Shown: positions 45,713 through 59,619, counted from the first letter of the stretch. The stretch is DNA of 64,000 bases from Nocardia jiangxiensis NBRC 101359 (GCF_000308615.1 NZ_BAGB01000002.1:1-64000), one strand, 5' to 3'. Numbers and translations: made by a program. The notes: generated by a model not told the origin, from the sequence alone.

Positions 45713-46456
45713 TCAGAGTTGTGTCGCGCCTCCGTCCACGACGAGTTCCGTGCCGGTGACGTAGGTGGCTTCGAAGGCGAGAAATGCTGCCGCCCTGGCC
45801 ATTTCCTCCGGTGTTCCGAAACGTCGCATAGGGTTGGCGGCGATCACCTGCGCCTTGAATTGCGCGGCGGCCTCCTGGTTCATTCCGTTCTCCAGAATTC
45901 CCGTGTCCACCGGGCCGGGGCCGATCGCGTTGACGCGGATGCCGCGCGGGAGCAGATCCGCGGCCAGGGTGCGGGCCATCGAGCGCACGGCCGCCTTACC
46001 CGCCGCGTAGACGCTGGTCGCCGGTATGCCCATGACGTTCGCGTTCGAGGTGGTCAGGACGATGCCCGCGCCCGTGCTCAGCAACGGGGCGAGTCTCTGC
46101 ACGGTGAAGAACGCGCCCTTGACGTTGATCGCGAACAGTTCGTCGTATTCCTGCTCGGTCGTCTCCTCCAGCGGTGAGGTGCGTGCGATTCCGGCATTGA
46201 CGAAAAGCGCCTGCAGCGTGCCGAATTCGTGTTTCGCGCGGTCGGCGAGGATATCCAGATCGGACATGGTGGCGACATCGCTCCGGACGGTCACCGCATT
46301 CTCGCCCAGTCGCTCCTGCGCGGTGTCGAGCGTGGTTCGAGAGCGGCCGGTGATCATCACCCGTGCGCCCTCGTCCACCAGTAGTTTCGCCATCGCGAAA
46401 CCCATACCGCTGCCGCCGCCGGTGATCACTGCATTTTTATCGCTGTATCTGCCCAT
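45713..46456 (-). CDS. Short-chain dehydrogenase/reductase (SDR)
   Basis: The 247-aa classical SDR has the NAD(P) motif ITGGGSGMGFAMAKLL, the structural FVNAGIA (NAG), the active-site YAAGK (Tyr-x-x-x-Lys) preceded by a Ser in TTSNANVMG, and PG after the catalytic helix. It should oxidise or reduce a small alcohol or ketone. It is the second gene of a two-SDR unit with the next gene upstream (70-bp gap). Confidence 0.9.
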   Translation of the reverse strand: MGRYSDKNAVITGGGSGMGFAMAKLLVDEGARVMITGRSRTTLDTAQERLGENAVTVRSDVATMSDLDILADRAKHEFGTLQALFVNAGIARTSPLEETTEQEYDELFAINVKGAFFTVQRLAPLLSTGAGIVLTTSNANVMGIPATSVYAAGKAAVRSMARTLAADLLPRGIRVNAIGPGPVDTGILENGMNQEAAAQFKAQVIAANPMRRFGTPEEMARAAAFLAFEATYVTGTELVVDGGATQL

Positions 46457-46526
46457 GTCGGGATTCCTGCGTTTCTTTCTTCGAAATTCGGTGGGGTGCG
46501 GGTGTCGAACCGGAATATCGTCCGGC

Positions 46527-47291
46527 TCAGCGGTGGAATTCGCCGCCGTCCACGACGAGGCTGCTGCCGGTCAGCCAGCTCGCGCGGTCGGACAGCAGGA
46601 ACAGGACCGCTTCGGCGATATCGTCGGGTTGGCCGTCGCGGCCCAGCGGTACGGCGGGCACATCACCCTGACCGGGTGCGGTGTCCAGGCGTGCCCACTC
46701 CTCGCGCGTCTGCTCGCCGCCGGGGGTGGCGGTCCTGCCGGGCGAGACGACGTTGACCCGAATTCCGAACGGGGCCAACTCCGCGGACAGCCCTCGGCTG
46801 TAGTTCTCCAGGGCCGCCTTCGCGGCGGTGTAGTGCAGGAACGGCGGCACCGGGGTGGGCACCGCCGCCGAGGAGATGTGCACGATCGCGCCCGACTTCC
46901 GATCCCGCATGCCCGGTGTGAGCAGCGCGTCCAACCGCACGGCGGACAGCAGGTTCAGGTTCAGCGCATCCTGCCACTCCTGGTCGGGAATGCTCGAACC
47001 GCTCGGATGCGGTCGCGCACCACCCGCGTTGTGCACCAGAATGTCCACGCCGCCGAGCACGTCTCGCGCGGCCGCGGCGAGCGCGGCGGCCCCCGCCTGT
47101 GTCCGCACGTCGGCCGCGACGAAATTCGCCTTCTCCGGCACCGTGCTCGTCGCCGTCCTGGCCGTCGTGAGCACCTCGGCCCCCGCGGCCAGCAATTGCC
47201 GCACCACGGCCGCCCCGATCCCACGAGAACCACCCGTCACCAGGGCCCGCTTTCCCGCGAATGCCTTCGTCCCGTTCTCGATTGTGGTCAT
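46527..47291 (-). CDS. Short-chain dehydrogenase/reductase (SDR)
   Basis: The 254-aa SDR has VTGGSRGIGAAVVRQLL, VHNAGGA, catalytic Ser in VHISSAAVP, and YTAAK. ATG 47291 is the family-length start, with AGAGGAT upstream; a longer in-frame start at 47354 is unlikely. It and the SDR downstream share a strand and probably a transcript, suggesting that they act in one pathway. The substrate is unknown. Confidence 0.9.
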   Translation of the reverse strand: MTTIENGTKAFAGKRALVTGGSRGIGAAVVRQLLAAGAEVLTTARTATSTVPEKANFVAADVRTQAGAAALAAAARDVLGGVDILVHNAGGARPHPSGSSIPDQEWQDALNLNLLSAVRLDALLTPGMRDRKSGAIVHISSAAVPTPVPPFLHYTAAKAALENYSRGLSAELAPFGIRVNVVSPGRTATPGGEQTREEWARLDTAPGQGDVPAVPLGRDGQPDDIAEAVLFLLSDRASWLTGSSLVVDGGEFHR

Positions 47292-47693
47292 GCCACAGAT
47301 CCTCTCGATCGCACAGTCGTCCGCTCGACGGATAAATGAATATGCGCTCGCCACAAATTATTCGGAGTTTTTTTCGGCGGCGTCTCGTCGAACTGTTTCA
47401 CGGTAAGTCCGGAAAACGACCGAGAGCAAAGACCAAATATCAGTGGGAGCCAGAGGAGATACCTATATCGCCGCTCACCGCGCTGCGGCGATCCGGTCGC
47501 GCCGACAGAACCATCCGGCCGCACATGGCTTCGATCGCGGTCGCGCTGCCGCCGACCCATGAATCGCTGCAACAGCTTTGCGGACTCGCGGTGGGTACTC
47601 GACGCCTACGCGCGGACGCTCGTGGTAATCCCGGTCGCGGAGGGGGCACCTGCCGACCGGATAGGGCCGAGAGGTGTCGCGGCAATGCCGATT
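47292..47693. other. Intergenic, no gene seen
   Basis: The 400 bp hold the upstream region of the SDR operon and the downstream region of the DUF4407 gene. I see no convincing coding frame. An AT-rich patch with a run of T (around 47366-47374) may hold the SDR promoter. Confidence 0.4.
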
Positions 47694-49430
47694 TCAGCGG
47701 GAGCCCGGGGGGAGTTGGCGGGAGGTGCGGGGGTCGAGTTCGGTGGGGCTGATCGTCCCGGTGACGCGGTTGAGTCGATCGGCCGGAGGAAGGCCGTACG
47801 GCGACTGGGCGGTGGGGGCTTGCGACGTGGAGTCCACGACGGTGGCAGGGAGTTGGGGATTCGAGTCCGACGAGTCGACGGTCACCTTGCGAGTGCGGCG
47901 AAGGGTGAAGGTTATTTCCTCGGTCTCCTCGAAGACCTGGCGGACCGTGCGCAGCGGGTGGGTCGCGGTGTCGATGGCGTCGGTGACGAAGGAGGGGACC
48001 AGAGGGCGGATCCAACGGGCGGCGGTGTCGGTGAAGGGGACGGTGCCGATGATGGGGAGTTCCAGGCCGCCGGATCCGGCGGCGGGGGCGACCGCGTTCT
48101 GCGGCAGCGGCGCGGGGAGATTCGACGGCTGAGACACGGTGTCCTCCTGGGAGTTCGACGTCGGGCTGGCCGGAAGTTCCGCCAGCGCTTCGAATTCGGC
48201 GACCGCACGACGCTGGGGCGCGGTGACGCCGATTTCCATCGCGCCGATGGAGGCGATGACGCGGCGGCGCTCGTTCTCGCGATCGATGACGGTGTCGGCG
48301 TGGACGGCCAGGCGCGTGCTGGTCAACTCTTGTTCGGCGCGCAGTTTCTCGGACTCGACGCGGACCTCGGCGCGTTTGACCGCGATGGCGGCCTCGGCGT
48401 CCTGTTCGGCGCGATCGGCCACCGCCCGCGCCGAGATACGGCGGTCGAAGGTGGTTTCCCCGCGCCACCGGCGCGACAGCAGCGGCAGCAGGGTCAGCAT
48501 CACGGTGATCACCAGGGTCGCCAGGCGCAGCAGGAATGCGCCGGCATGCCCGAAGGTGTAGCCGTTCAACGCGATCCAGCGTGCGCCGAGGCCGCGATCG
48601 CCGGTCCCGACGGCGGCGGCGCGGGCCTGATCCAGGGCCTGTTGCCGCTGGTCGACGCGATCCTGCGTGGGCTGTACCTGCGACTGCGCGGCGGCCAGGC
48701 GGGTGCGGGCGTCGTCGAGCATGCTGTTGTCGGTGCGGGTCTCCGGACCCTGACCGGGGATGCCGGTGATCTTGTTCTGCGGGCACTGCGGGGTCGGGTT
48801 GTATTCGCAGCGGGCGATGATCAGGGCCTGCTGGATGTCCGACTGTGCGCCGGTGATCGTGCGATTCAGCGTGTCGCGGTCGGACTTCGCCTGGTCCAGG
48901 GCGTTGCGTGCGGTGACGACCGAGGCCGCGGATTCCGCGTCGTGCCTGGCGTAATCGCCCAGACGGCGATCGATCGTGCCGCCCAGCAGGACGGTGCTCG
49001 CGAGTTCGGCCACGACCGCGCCCGCCAGCACCGCCACGACGATGCGGCCGATCAGCCCGCCGCCGAAGCGAATTCGAGAGCCGCCGCGTCCGGGCAGCGG
49101 TGCGGTCGCCAAGGCGCGCGAGATGGTCCCGATCAACAACACCGTGAACACCGTCGCGATGATCACCAGGATCGCGGCCCACTGCGCCGCCGCCGACCCC
49201 AGCGCGACGACCGTGCCCGATATCGCGGCGAACAGCAGCACCATCGCGCCGGTCACGGCGTATCCGGACCGTTCGTGGTCGTCGGCGATCCCCGTGCCCG
49301 CGCCGCCGAGCCAGGTCAGCAGGCCGATGGCCCGATCCCGCAGCGACTGGATGCTTCCGGCGTGGCGGCTCGTCGATCCGTTGTTCGTCGGGTCCTGATC
49401 GATCGAGTCCGAGATGTGGGGGGTGGTCAT
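47694..49430 (-). CDS. DUF4407-domain membrane protein
   Basis: The 578-aa protein has the DUF4407 layout: a polar start, several membrane helices (VTGAMVLLFAAISGTVVALG and the following one; a third and fourth near residues 120-150 and 300), a long external coiled-coil part (about 155-285), and a cytosolic C-terminal helix bundle. The tail is low-complexity. DUF4407 proteins are of unknown function and common in actinomycetes. No partner gene is nearby. Confidence 0.82.
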   Translation of the reverse strand: MTTPHISDSIDQDPTNNGSTSRHAGSIQSLRDRAIGLLTWLGGAGTGIADDHERSGYAVTGAMVLLFAAISGTVVALGSAAAQWAAILVIIATVFTVLLIGTISRALATAPLPGRGGSRIRFGGGLIGRIVVAVLAGAVVAELASTVLLGGTIDRRLGDYARHDAESAASVVTARNALDQAKSDRDTLNRTITGAQSDIQQALIIARCEYNPTPQCPQNKITGIPGQGPETRTDNSMLDDARTRLAAAQSQVQPTQDRVDQRQQALDQARAAAVGTGDRGLGARWIALNGYTFGHAGAFLLRLATLVITVMLTLLPLLSRRWRGETTFDRRISARAVADRAEQDAEAAIAVKRAEVRVESEKLRAEQELTSTRLAVHADTVIDRENERRRVIASIGAMEIGVTAPQRRAVAEFEALAELPASPTSNSQEDTVSQPSNLPAPLPQNAVAPAAGSGGLELPIIGTVPFTDTAARWIRPLVPSFVTDAIDTATHPLRTVRQVFEETEEITFTLRRTRKVTVDSSDSNPQLPATVVDSTSQAPTAQSPYGLPPADRLNRVTGTISPTELDPRTSRQLPPGSR

Positions 49431-49770
49431 GGGATTTCACATCCTCTGCATCCCAGGCGGTTTCGCATTCGGCGAAGTCGTCGGCATTCGTGGTCGCCGC
49501 AGGTGAACGGTGCGGCGAGACGGCCGGGCGGGCGGACCCGGCCATACGAATCGGGTCCAGCGTGACAGGCCGACGGCGCTCGCGCCGAGTCCCGTCCGCA
49601 GGTTGTGGCCAGCCTCACAGCGATATGGCGAGCGCGAATGTTCGGCGGGGAAACGAAATTCGTGTCGGAAATCCGATACCCGCTCGTTACCGTGGTGATG
49701 TGGCCGCGACGGCGAGATGTGGCGGCACACGTTCGCATTTCCGCACAACAGCCCGTCAGGAGTGTCTCAG
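49431..49770. other. Divergent control region, no gene
   Basis: The 340 bp between the DUF4407 start and the chorismate mutase start must hold both promoters. I see no gene. AGGAG at 49758-49762 serves the mutase. Confidence 0.4.
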
Positions 49771-50388
49771 GTGCGTACGTCCGTGTTGATGATGGCGGCC
49801 GCGGCCGCCATCGGGGTGATGTCGGTTGAGGTGGTACCCATGACGATCGATCCGACGGTTCCGGCCGCGCACGCCCAGGCCCCCGTCGATGCCGCCCCGA
49901 CGAGCTCCGATCCGCTGATCGAGCTGCTGCTCCAGCGCCTGAACACCGCCGATGCCGTGGTCGCGGCCAAATGGGTGGGCTCGCACGGGCAGAACCCGGT
50001 GATCGACGATCCGGAACGCGAACAGGTGGTCTACGACTCGATGAGCCGGGCGGGCGCTGCACTCGGACTGCCGGAGAGCTGGGTGCGGCAGGTCTTCGCC
50101 GGACAGATCGAGGCCAACAAGATGGTGCAGCGCGGACTGCTCGCGCGCTGGCGGCTGGATCCGGCGTCGGCGCCGCGGACCTCGCCGGATCTGACCGCGG
50201 TCCGGCCGATCATCGATCGGGTGAACGGGCAGATCCTGCAGCAGCTCGCGCAGCGGCGGGCCGAACTGCGCGGGCCGAACTGCGCGGAACGGCTGTCGGC
50301 CGGGGTGTTCGGCGTATTCACCGGCGGTGGATCCGATGCGTTGCACCAGACGGCGCTGGTCCGCGCGGCCGCCGCGATCTGCGGATGA
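49771..50388 (+). CDS. Secreted chorismate mutase (AroQ gamma class)
   Basis: The 205-aa enzyme converts chorismate to prephenate, but outside the cytosol. A signal peptide (VRTSVLMMAAAAAIGVMSVE, cleavage near AHAQA at residue 36) precedes a helical domain with the AroQ gamma active-site set: Arg in LLLQRLN, Lys in VAAKWVG, Asp-x-x-Arg in IDDPEREQ, and QIEANKM. Rv1885c of M. tuberculosis is the model. GTG 49771 with AGGAG upstream is the start. Its role in the periplasm or host is unknown. Confidence 0.88.
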   Translation: MRTSVLMMAAAAAIGVMSVEVVPMTIDPTVPAAHAQAPVDAAPTSSDPLIELLLQRLNTADAVVAAKWVGSHGQNPVIDDPEREQVVYDSMSRAGAALGLPESWVRQVFAGQIEANKMVQRGLLARWRLDPASAPRTSPDLTAVRPIIDRVNGQILQQLAQRRAELRGPNCAERLSAGVFGVFTGGGSDALHQTALVRAAAAICG

Positions 50389-50512
50389 AACGGCCTCTCG
50401 AGCAAGATCTCTCGCGACGCCGCCGTCAAGGTCCGTTCCGATCCGCCGGCAGTGTGACATACCCAACACACCCGATTTGCTGAAGGTGTGCCAGAATATG
50501 AGATTCTTAATG

Positions 50513-50538
50513 AGACCGTACGGTCTGAACATTACAAT
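50513..50538 (+). promoter_or_regulatory. Promoter with operator-like palindrome ahead of gltB
   Basis: AGACCGTACGGTCT (50513-50526) is a perfect 14-bp palindrome. A TACAAT -10-like box lies at 50533-50538, so the palindrome would sit between -35 and -10, where a repressor blocks RNA polymerase. The sequence is of a type bound by TetR regulators. No such gene lies next to it; the tetR 9 kb away binds ACCGTCCGGACGGT, which is similar but longer. Confidence 0.55.
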
Positions 50539-50747
50539 GGCTTGTAGTCTTCGTGTCCGCGAGGTCTCTACCGTGTGTCCGGAAAGTTAGCCGCACAACA
50601 GTCGGTTTGTCCGGACGCGAGCCGGGGAATTCTCTATCGATGCAGGTTAGAGGGCACCTTGCAGCCTACTTGGAGGCTGCGCGTGCGCGGTCCGGGCGCA
50701 ACGGGCAACAGTGGCATACACGACTGAGCGATCGCCGATCTCTGCTT

Positions 50748-50798
50748 TACACTGGAGACCGCGCAGTTAGTGGAGGACCAATGGAGAAGCCCAGGTAG
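50748..50798 (+). promoter_or_regulatory. Second promoter and five-codon leader frame upstream of gltB
   Basis: A TANNNT box (TACACT, 50748-50753) is followed by a strong ribosome site TGGAGGA (50771-50777) and a tiny open frame ATG (50781) to TAG (50796-50798), coding for MEKPR. The gltB start is 366 bp further on. A well-placed ribosome site in front of a five-codon frame suggests a leader peptide or uORF control. A longer frame in the same phase (from 50553) ends at the same stop but lacks support. Confidence 0.45.
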
Positions 50799-51163
50799 AC
50801 GCTGTTCTTAGTGGAACCTAAGTTGGTTGGGCGCAGGTCCTGACTTATCGTTTGCTCTTACGCCGGACACGAAATGCCCGGCTGAATCGCCCGATTCGCC
50901 TCGCGTGCCGATGGTCGTGGAGACCGTGCGGCTCGCACAGCCGGACCGAACGGGCGGCGACGGGCACGGCGAGTGGATACGGAAAGGCTCCGCAACCGCC
51001 GAGCACCCGACTACGACACCGGAGCGGGTGGACAACTGGAGAGTTGACTGCACGGTACGACCATCAGCGTCGCTGGTCTGACGAACCCTCCGGGGCGCAG
51101 TCTAGACGGAGGCGTTCGACGAAGGCCATATTTCTTCGAAGGCCTGATTTTGAAGGCAGAGGC

Positions 51164-55846
<4,683 letters not shown>

Positions 55847-55977
55847 GACGACGGCTGAGTTCGTAGAGACGTCGATGCCGCGCTGTGACTATTCAAGGCC
55901 GCACGTGGGTAGAAACGTAGTGCGACGCACTGGAATTGATGGGTGCGCCGGGCTGGCGCTGACGTGTGGAGTCGACA

Positions 55978-57447
55978 ATGGGTGACGCACAAGGCTTCCT
56001 GAAGCACACCAAACGTGAGCTTCCCTCGCGGCGGCCGGTGCCGCTGCGCTTGATGGACTGGCGTGAGGTCTACGAGGAGGGTTTCTCGCACGAAGCCCTC
56101 CAGACCCAGGCCAGCCGCTGCATGGACTGCGGGATTCCGTTCTGCCACAACGGATGTCCGCTCGGGAACCTGATTCCCGAGTGGAACGACCTGGTCTACA
56201 AGGGCCAGTGGCGCGACGGCATCGACCGGCTGCACGCGACCAACAACTTCCCGGAGTTCACCGGGCGGCTGTGCCCCGCGCCGTGCGAGGCGTCCTGCGT
56301 GCTGGGCATCAACCAGGATGCGGTGACCATCAAGCAGGTCGAGGTCGAACTCATCGAGAACGCCTTCGACGAGGGCTGGGTGACCCCGGTCTACCCGACC
56401 CGGCTGACCGGTAAGAAGGTCGCCGTGGTGGGTTCGGGTCCGGCCGGACTGGCCGCGGCGCAGCAGCTGACCCGCGCCGGGCACACCGTGACGGTCTTCG
56501 AGCGCGACGACCGCATCGGCGGTCTGATGCGTTACGGCATTCCGGAATTCAAGATGGAGAAGCGCTTCATCGACCGTCGTCTGGCGCAGATGGAGGCCGA
56601 GGGCACCGTCTTCCGGGCCGGGGTGAACGTGGGCGTGGACATCACCGCCGACCAGCTGCGCGAGCAGTTCCACGCGGTGGTGCTCGCCGGTGGCGCGACC
56701 ATCGCGCGCGATCTGCCGGTGCCCGGACGGGACCTGGACGGGATCCATCAGGCGATGGAGTTCCTGCCGCTGTCCAACCGGGTGCAGCTCGGCGACCCGA
56801 TCACCGACGAGGACGGCCTGCCGCCGATTCACGCCAAGGACAAGAAGGTCGTCATCATCGGTGGCGGCGACACCGGCGCGGACTGCCTGGGCACCTCGCA
56901 CCGTCAGGGTGCGGAGAGTGTGCACCAGTTCGAGATCATGCCGCGTCCGCCGGAGGGGCGCGCGGATTCCACTCCGTGGCCGACCTATCCGCTGATGTAC
57001 CGGGTCTCCTCGGCGCACGAGGAGGGTGGCGAGCGGGTCTACTCGGTCAACACCGAGCGGTTCGTCGGCGAGGACGGCAAGGTCACCGGGCTGCAGGCGC
57101 ACGAGGTGCAGATGGTGAACGGTCGCTTCGAGAAGGTCGACGGCACCGATTTCACGCTCGAGGCCGATCTGGTGCTGCTGGCCATGGGCTTCACCGGTCC
57201 GCAGAAGCCGGGTCTGCTCGAGGATCTGGGCGTCGGCTACGACCAGCGCGGGAACGTCAAACGGGACAAGGGTTTCCAGACCACCGTTCCCGGTGTGTTC
57301 GTCGCCGGCGATATGGGCCGGGGTCAGTCGCTGATCGTGTGGGCCATCGCCGAGGGACGCTCGGCTGCCGCCTCGGTGGATGCCTTCCTCGAGGGCGAGT
57401 CGGCGCTGCCCACGCCGATCGCGCCGACGGCCGTCCCGCAGCGCTGA
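55978..57447 (+). CDS. gltD: Glutamate synthase, small subunit
   Basis: The 489-aa subunit passes electrons from NADPH to GltB. Cys motifs for two 4Fe-4S clusters lie in CMDCGIPFCHNGCPLG (about residue 49) and CPAPCEASC (about 101). The FAD motif is VVGSGPAGLAAAQQL and the NADPH motif is IIGGGDTGADCLGTS. ATG 55978 matches the known family start; GTG 55966 is in frame four codons earlier. It is co-transcribed with gltB and ended by a strong terminator. Confidence 0.96.
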   Translation: MGDAQGFLKHTKRELPSRRPVPLRLMDWREVYEEGFSHEALQTQASRCMDCGIPFCHNGCPLGNLIPEWNDLVYKGQWRDGIDRLHATNNFPEFTGRLCPAPCEASCVLGINQDAVTIKQVEVELIENAFDEGWVTPVYPTRLTGKKVAVVGSGPAGLAAAQQLTRAGHTVTVFERDDRIGGLMRYGIPEFKMEKRFIDRRLAQMEAEGTVFRAGVNVGVDITADQLREQFHAVVLAGGATIARDLPVPGRDLDGIHQAMEFLPLSNRVQLGDPITDEDGLPPIHAKDKKVVIIGGGDTGADCLGTSHRQGAESVHQFEIMPRPPEGRADSTPWPTYPLMYRVSSAHEEGGERVYSVNTERFVGEDGKVTGLQAHEVQMVNGRFEKVDGTDFTLEADLVLLAMGFTGPQKPGLLEDLGVGYDQRGNVKRDKGFQTTVPGVFVAGDMGRGQSLIVWAIAEGRSAAASVDAFLEGESALPTPIAPTAVPQR

Positions 57448-57477
57448 TCAGGCGCCGAGCACAGCTCACAACGACAG

Positions 57478-57520
57478 AGCGCCCGCGAACATTGTTGTTC
57501 GCGGGCGCTTTTCGTCTTTT
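57478..57520 (+). terminator. Rho-independent terminator of gltBD
   Basis: AGCGCCCGCGAACA (57478-57491) and TGTTCGCGGGCGCT (57496-57509) form a perfect 14-bp stem with a 4-base loop, followed by a T-rich run ending at about 57520. Confidence 0.93.
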
Positions 57521-57765
57521 CGACCGATTTTCCGGCCTATCCGGATTGGAAGCCGGACGGGTTTCGGGCGCCGGATGGCAATGGCGAGTCCGCCCATCTA
57601 TTGTTGATCACGGTGCGGTGTCGACGGGCAAACGTTCTGATTCCGGTCTCGCGAGAGTTCGGTAGTCTGTTCGCCCACGGTTAACCAAACTGCAATCCGG
57701 CTACCACACCATTGTCTGAAAGAACTTGGGATGCCCAGTCCTGGGCAGGCTGAAACTGGAGCGGT

Positions 57766-58677
57766 ATGCGGTTGAAACGGGTTGCTGCGGCTGCGGCCGC
57801 GGTTGCGTTGTCGGGATTGTCGGGTGTGATCTTCGGAAGTGGTTCCGCGACAGCGGCTCCCACCTGCCCGAACCTATACGTCGTGGCCATTCCCGGTACC
57901 TGGGAGACCGGTCCGGACAAGGCCGAGCACATGCACGGTCCGGGCATGCTCGCGGGCGTTACCAGCAATATGCCCAGCGGCACGCGGGTCGACTACGTCA
58001 GCTACGCGGCCACCGCCTTCCCGTGGGAGGGCGACGTCTACGGCAAATCGAAGGCCCAGGCGGCCAACAACGCTCGCGGCATGATCAAGGCCATGGCGGC
58101 GCGGTGCGCGGCGACCAAGATCGCGATCGTCGGCTACAGCCAGGGCGCGGACGCGGCCGGTGACGTGGCCGCCGAGATCGGCACCGGCATCGGCGTGGTG
58201 CCGCCGAGCCGCATCTCCGGCGTCGGCCTGATCTCCGATCCGCGTCGTTCGCCCACCGACATCCAGGTCGGCCCGCATGCCGGCGGCGCCGGTGCGAGCG
58301 GTCCGCGCCCGGGTGGTTTCGGGTTCGTCAGCGATCGGGTGCGCACCATCTGCGATCCGCAGGATCTGTACTGCTCCACCAAGTCCGACGACTTCGTCAC
58401 TCGTTTCGCGGGCTTCCTGGCGGAGACCTCGGACCCGAATCCGGCGAGCATGTGGCGCTACCAGCTCGAGGCCGGATCCATCGTGGGCGACCTGATGTCC
58501 AGCGGCGGTATCGGCACGCTGGGGACCCAGCTGAGCGAGGGCGCGAACAAGAAGCGCGTCCAGCAGCTGGAGAAGTTCTACGGGTCCGGTGCGCACACCT
58601 CCTACGGCAGCTACCACGTCGGCAACGGGCAGACCGCGGTCACCTGGATGCACGGCTGGCTCGCCGGAATGGCCTAG
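57766..58677 (+). CDS. Secreted cutinase-family serine esterase
   Basis: The 303-aa exported enzyme starts with a signal peptide (KRVAAAAAAVALSGLSGVIF, cleavage near ATA at residue 30). The alpha/beta hydrolase has the nucleophile Ser125 in GYSQG, an Asp in CDPQDLYC, and a His in SYGSYHVGNGQ, with Cys residues for the usual disulphides. Cutinase-like proteins (Culp) in Mycobacteriales hydrolyse lipid esters in the envelope or environment. TGGAGC precedes ATG 57766. Confidence 0.9.
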   Translation: MRLKRVAAAAAAVALSGLSGVIFGSGSATAAPTCPNLYVVAIPGTWETGPDKAEHMHGPGMLAGVTSNMPSGTRVDYVSYAATAFPWEGDVYGKSKAQAANNARGMIKAMAARCAATKIAIVGYSQGADAAGDVAAEIGTGIGVVPPSRISGVGLISDPRRSPTDIQVGPHAGGAGASGPRPGGFGFVSDRVRTICDPQDLYCSTKSDDFVTRFAGFLAETSDPNPASMWRYQLEAGSIVGDLMSSGGIGTLGTQLSEGANKKRVQQLEKFYGSGAHTSYGSYHVGNGQTAVTWMHGWLAGMA

Positions 58678-58699
58678 CGGCGCAGCATATTCGACCGAT

Positions 58700-58739
58700 C
58701 GGCCAGGGCCGCTTCCCGCAGCGGAAGCGGCCCTGGCCG
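58700..58739. terminator. Bidirectional hairpin after the cutinase gene
   Basis: A perfect 17-bp stem, 58700-58716 with 58723-58739, and a 6-base loop lie 22 bp past the cutinase stop and 14 bp before the convergent microprotein's stop. It should end both transcripts, though T tracts are weak. Confidence 0.85.
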
Positions 58740-58752
58740 TGTCCGGGGTCGA

Positions 58753-59031
58753 TCAGCCCGCGGAACCGGTCTGCGGCAGGAACTGCTGCGGACCCTGCGG
58801 GAACTGGGGGAACTGCGGTCCCTGCGGACCGGGGCCGTCGTGGCGGTGGTCGCCGCCACCCGGGCCGCCGCGGTGATCCCCGCCCGGTCCACCCGGGTGC
58901 TGCCAGTCGATGGCGGTCGCGTTCGGGGTGGCGGCGAATGCGGGGACGGCCACGGCCGCCACGGGAACCACGGCCAAGGCGCCGGCGATGGCCACGCGGC
59001 TCACGATACGGCGGGTGCGGGTTGTCTTCAC
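58753..59031 (-). CDS. Small secreted Gly/Pro/Gln-rich protein
   Basis: The 92-aa protein has a signal peptide (RRIVSRVAIAGALAVVPVAA, cleavage near AFA at about residue 33). The mature part is low-complexity: GGPGGDHRGGPGGGDHRHDG followed by Pro-Gln repeats (QFPQFPQGPQQF) and the ending LPQTGSAG. The start is GTG 59031 with AAAGG ahead. A close relative lies next door on the same strand. No function is known. Confidence 0.75.
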   Translation of the reverse strand: MKTTRTRRIVSRVAIAGALAVVPVAAVAVPAFAATPNATAIDWQHPGGPGGDHRGGPGGGDHRHDGPGPQGPQFPQFPQGPQQFLPQTGSAG

Positions 59032-59234
59032 GGGACTGCCTTTCGATAGATCTCCGGCCACCTGCTCGGTGGCTGTGGACTCCATCGAAACGTCCGTCAC
59101 TGGGTCCGCATTAAGTCTCAGCTGGCAATTGGCTGGGACCGCGGGCGAATGTCGATCGTGCACGACGATCGGGCGGTTGGAATTGTGCCATGCCCCACAT
59201 GAAGTCGCATCCGGAAAGGCGTCCGGAACAACGA

Positions 59235-59266
59235 CGAGGGCCACTCCCTTGCGGGAGTGGCCCTCG
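59235..59266 (-). terminator. Terminator between the two microprotein genes
   Basis: CGAGGGCCACTCCC (59235-59248) and GGGAGTGGCCCTCG (59253-59266) form a perfect 14-bp stem with loop TTGC. On the minus strand it follows the upstream microprotein gene (59308-59619), so the two genes appear to be separate transcripts. Confidence 0.8.
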
Positions 59267-59307
59267 TTCACCCGGTGGCCGTGTCGTCGGCGGTCACCGA
59301 GGGAGTA

Positions 59308-59619
59308 TCAGCCGGCCGAACCGGTGGGCGGCGCCCACGGACCGTGGTTCCAGCCGTGGCCCCAGCCCGGCAGCCCGTGATCCCAGTCGTGGTGATCCCA
59401 CCCGTGGTTCCAGTCCGGACCGGGAAGGCCCGGGAATCCGGGACCGTCGTGGTGGTCCCAGTCGTCGTGGTGCCGATCGACCTGGGTGGCCGAAGGGGCG
59501 ATGGTGTCGGCCAGGGCCGGACCGGCCACCGCTGCGAGCGGAACCGCGGCCAGGGCGCCTGCGACGGCGACGCGGGCCACCAGTCGCCGGGAACGTGTCG
59601 ACTTCCTCGTGGAGAGCAA
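59308..59619 (-). CDS. Small secreted His/Trp/Asp-rich protein
   Basis: The 103-aa protein has a signal peptide (RRLVARVAVAGALAAVPLAA, cleavage near ALA at about residue 36) closely similar to that of its neighbour. The mature part is rich in His, Asp, Trp and Gly (DDWDHHDGPGFPGLP, then NHGWDHHDWDHGLP) and ends TGSAG like the neighbour. The start is probably TTG 59619, aligned with the neighbour's GTG and with AAAGGCAG ahead. The HHD-type repeats could bind metal. The function is unknown. Confidence 0.7.
   Translation of the reverse strand: MLSTRKSTRSRRLVARVAVAGALAAVPLAAVAGPALADTIAPSATQVDRHHDDWDHHDGPGFPGLPGPDWNHGWDHHDWDHGLPGWGHGWNHGPWAPPTGSAG

Noticed and set aside
47559..49565. 668-codon frame opposite the DUF4407 gene
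   Set aside because: Shadow of the real gene: Arg/Gly/Asp-rich with no domain, and the minus-strand protein has proper membrane topology.
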